A DNA stretch of 8,953 nucleotides from an uncultured Bacteroidales bacterium (lineage in GTDB: Bacteria; Bacteroidota; Bacteroidia; Bacteroidales; UBA932), in assembly GCA_945874815.1 (NCBI GenBank), contig CAMCIE010000042.1, forward strand, positions 1 to 8,953. The letters run 5' to 3'. The first letter of the stretch is position 1. Every line of letters begins with the position of its first letter. The notes beneath the pieces were generated by a model. It saw only the letters and a list, made by a program, of their open reading frames with translations, did no database searches and was not told the DNA's origin. Positions 6,848 to 8,953 of the stretch are shown piece after piece. The position numbers and the translations under genes were made by a program.

Positions 6848-8656
6848 ATGCAGGACATCAGAAACATTGCGATTATCGCCCATGTTGACCACGGTAAGAC
6901 TACCTTGGTGGACAGGATGATATATCAGGCGCGTCAGGCACGCGAGCAGGAGAAGTTGGGAGAACTGATCCTTGACAACAACGACCTCGAAAGAGAGAGG
7001 GGTATCACAATTCTGGCCAAGAATGTATCGGTAAATTATAAAGGTGTAAAAATCAATGTGATAGATACTCCGGGCCATAGCGATTTTGGTGGTGAGGTTG
7101 AGCGTGTGCTCAATATGGCTGATGGTGTTCTGCTGCTGGTGGATGCCTTTGAGGGCTGTATGCCTCAGACTCGTTTCGTGCTTCAGAAAGCCATCGAGAT
7201 GGGCAAGAAACCGGTTGTCGTAATAAACAAGGTTGACAAGCTGAACTGCCGTCCTGATGAAGTGCAGGAAGAGGTTTTTGACCTTATGTTCTCTCTCGGT
7301 GCCACAGAGGACCAGCTTGATTTCAAGACCGTTTACGGAAGTGCCAAGCAGGGATGGATGTCCCTTGACTGGAAACAGCCGACCAATGACATCACCGCCC
7401 TTCTCGATACCATTCTTGAAGTGATACCTGCTCCGCAGAAGAACGAGGGCACCCCGCAGATGCTGATTTCTTCTTTGGAATATTCTCCTTATGTAGGCAG
7501 GATTGCCATCGGAAGGGTTACAAGAGGAACTCTCACAGCTGGAATGAACATAACTCTCTGCAAGAGATACGATATTCAGGAGAAGCAGAGAATCAAAGAC
7601 CTGATGGTATTCGACGGTCTTGGAAAGACAAAGGTCGATACTGTTGAATGTGGTGATATATGTGCCGTTGTAGGACTTGAAGGCTTTGAAATCGGCGATA
7701 CCGTAGCTGATTTTGAAAATCCTGAGGCCCTGCCTCCTATTGAGGTGGATGAGCCGACAATGAGCATGCTTTTCTGCATCAACAACTCTCCGTTCTTCGG
7801 ACGGGAAGGAAAATTCGTGACATCACGTCACCTTAAAGACCGTCTGGAGAAAGAGCTTGAGAAGAACCTTGCCCTGAGGGTGAAACCGGGTCCGAATGCG
7901 GATTCCTTCATAGTTTACGGAAGGGGAGTGCTCCATTTGTCAGTCCTTATAGAAACCATGCGCCGTGAAGGCTTCGAGCTTCAGGTAGGACAGCCTAAGG
8001 TGCTGGACAAAACCATCAACGGCCAGAGGTGCGAGCCTATCGAGAATCTGACCATCGAGGTACCTGAGGAGTTTGTCGGAAAGGCCATCGAGATGTCAAC
8101 CCGCCGCAAGGGAGCCCTGATCCAGATGGAGAATCGCGGTGACAGGACACATCTTGAATTCGATATTCCTGCCCGTGGCCTCATGGGATTGAGGAGCAAC
8201 CTTCTGACTGCAACCCAGGGTGAGGCTATCGTCGCTCACCGTTTCAAGGGCTATGAGCCTTACAAGGGTGAGATTGAGCGCAGGACCAACGGTTCTCTCG
8301 TTTCACTTGAAACCGGTCTGTCTGTAGCTTACTCGATGGACAAGCTTCAGGACAGGGGACGTTTCTTCATTGAGCCTGGTGTGGAAATCTATGCAGGACA
8401 GGTTGTTGGAGAGCATACTCGTGAAAGAGACCTCAATATCAACATCTGTAAGACCAAGAAACTGACAAACATGCGTGCTTCAGGCAGTGACGACAAGGTC
8501 ATGCTTCCTCCTCCTATTGTTTTCTCACTTGAGGAAGCTTTGGAATATATTCAGGAGGACGAGCTTGTTGAGGTTACTCCTAAGTCTATGAGAATCAGGA
8601 AGATAATTCTTGATGAAATCGAGCGTAAACGCAGAGGCCAGAATGTTGAGGAATAA
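6848..8656 (+). CDS. typA: Translational GTPase TypA/BipA
   Basis: A predicted 602-residue ribosome-binding GTPase of the EF-G/LepA class. BipA helps 50S subunit assembly and is needed mainly in the cold or under stress in bacteria where it has been studied. The G domain shows AHVDHGKT (11-18), the switch I stretch [10 protein letters not shown] (49-58), [16 protein letters not shown] (73-88, where GGEVERV is characteristic of BipA) and NKVD (127-130). The EF-G-like domains II, III and V follow, then the BipA-specific C-terminal domain ending [14 protein letters not shown] with a basic tail. The length is close to the usual 600-610. ATG 6848 is the only sensible start because it lies directly before [14 protein letters not shown]. 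It is preceded by an AT-rich repeat (TATATATAT) with no Shine-Dalgarno site, as is common in this phylum. No defect is visible. Confidence 0.97.
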   Translation: MQDIRNIAIIAHVDHGKTTLVDRMIYQARQAREQEKLGELILDNNDLERERGITILAKNVSVNYKGVKINVIDTPGHSDFGGEVERVLNMADGVLLLVDAFEGCMPQTRFVLQKAIEMGKKPVVVINKVDKLNCRPDEVQEEVFDLMFSLGATEDQLDFKTVYGSAKQGWMSLDWKQPTNDITALLDTILEVIPAPQKNEGTPQMLISSLEYSPYVGRIAIGRVTRGTLTAGMNITLCKRYDIQEKQRIKDLMVFDGLGKTKVDTVECGDICAVVGLEGFEIGDTVADFENPEALPPIEVDEPTMSMLFCINNSPFFGREGKFVTSRHLKDRLEKELEKNLALRVKPGPNADSFIVYGRGVLHLSVLIETMRREGFELQVGQPKVLDKTINGQRCEPIENLTIEVPEEFVGKAIEMSTRRKGALIQMENRGDRTHLEFDIPARGLMGLRSNLLTATQGEAIVAHRFKGYEPYKGEIERRTNGSLVSLETGLSVAYSMDKLQDRGRFFIEPGVEIYAGQVVGEHTRERDLNINICKTKKLTNMRASGSDDKVMLPPPIVFSLEEALEYIQEDELVEVTPKSMRIRKIILDEIERKRRGQNVEE

Positions 8657-8688
8657 TTGGTTCATGTCATTTATAAGATAAAAATCAA

Positions 8689-8701
8689 TTTGGAATCCAA
8701 A
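8689..8701. repeat. 13-bp palindrome upstream of the DUF177 promoter
   Basis: TTTGGA and TCCAAA form perfect six-base arms around a single central A. It lies 32 bases after the typA stop and just before the predicted -33 TTG at 8706. This is a possible operator position, but the arms are short and the DNA is AT-rich, so chance is a real alternative. It is too short, and lacks the GC content, to be a good terminator for typA. Confidence 0.3.
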
Positions 8702-8705
8702 AAAT

Positions 8706-8736
8706 TTGAAAGTTTGGAAAGTTTTCTATACCTTTG
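8706..8736 (+). promoter_or_regulatory. Bacteroidota-type promoter for the DUF177 gene
   Basis: TTG at 8706-8708, 20 bases, then TACCTTTG at 8729-8736 within the longer TATACCTTTGC, which is a strong form of the Bacteroidota -7 element. Transcription would begin around 8741, leaving a leader of about 20 bases before the ATG at 8762. The call is from consensus matching only. Confidence 0.6.
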
Positions 8737-8761
8737 CGGGCTCAAAATCTATTTATAGGTC

Positions 8762-8953
8762 ATGATGGACGTTAAACTTGAAATACCTCTAAATGGATTA
8801 GCTGCCGGAGAAAGCAGATTTTCATGGCATGCTTCAAAGGAGTTCTTTGAGTCTTTTGAGAATTCAGAGATATTCGATGCTGATCTCGATATAGCCGCCA
8901 TAGTGCAGAAATCAGGCAGGAATGTGCTGGTAGATTGTGACGTGAGGGGGAGT
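8762..8953 (+). CDS. DUF177 (YceD-like) protein, N-terminal part cut by the window edge
   Basis: The last 192 bases are an open frame of 64 codons with no stop: it begins MMDVKLEIPLNGLAAGESRF and continues through FEN, SEIFDADLDIAAIV and VLVDCDVRG. This resembles the start of Bacteroidota DUF177 proteins, which have an I/L-PL-GL-G lead, an 'F..F..SEI.D' stretch and a following 'V..DFD..G' strand. DUF177/YceD proteins are small, probably linked to 23S rRNA or 50S biogenesis, and usually sit directly upstream of rpmF (ribosomal protein L32), which would be expected just past the edge. Two ATGs stand in tandem (8762 and 8765), and either could be the start. The zinc-site or C-terminal features cannot be checked. 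Confidence 0.65.
   Translation, partial: MMDVKLEIPLNGLAAGESRFSWHASKEFFESFENSEIFDADLDIAAIVQKSGRNVLVDCDVRGS

Overview
The window looks like an ordinary chromosomal housekeeping segment of a Bacteroidota bacterium, probably Bacteroidales. The evidence is several matches to the Bacteroidota -7 promoter element (TAnnTTTG, three of them close upstream of start codons), little use of Shine-Dalgarno sites, protein sequences of Bacteroidales type, and a familiar order of genes (M23 peptidase next to dxr; ruvX next to def; typA followed by a DUF177 protein). I cannot name a genus from sequence alone. No phage, transposon, CRISPR array, defence system, tRNA or rRNA is visible.

Layout. Bases 1-927 are on the minus strand: the first nine codons of a probable dxr at the left edge, and upstream of it a membrane-anchored M23 peptidase. 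A 24-bp divergent gap with a well-formed promoter separates these from a long plus-strand run: ruvX (952-1443), def (1477-2028), thrB (2065-2997), thrC (3000-4331), a phosphomannomutase/phosphoglucomutase reading frame (4370-5725) and a secreted M23-LysM peptidase (5727-6746). Gaps in this run are only 1 to 38 bases, so it is probably one operon or a set of overlapping transcripts. After a 101-bp gap with its own promoter and a small hairpin comes typA/bipA (6848-8656). After a 105-bp gap with a palindrome and another promoter, the start of a DUF177/YceD gene (8762 onward) runs off the right edge.

How the genes work together. ThrB and ThrC carry out the last two steps of threonine synthesis (homoserine to O-phosphohomoserine to threonine). 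RuvX, Def, TypA and DUF177 serve RNA processing, protein maturation and ribosome assembly. The two M23 peptidases act on peptidoglycan, and the mutase would supply sugar phosphates for cell-surface polysaccharide. A thrA gene is not next to thrBC here.

The main anomaly is the mutase. Its frame is open and all family motifs are present from end to end, but it is broken by two in-frame stop codons, TAA at 5015-5017 and TAG at 5441-5443, with no frameshift. TAA and TAG both end other intact genes here, so a changed genetic code is unlikely. A recently inactivated gene or sequence/assembly error fits better. I found no convincing undescribed system in the window.
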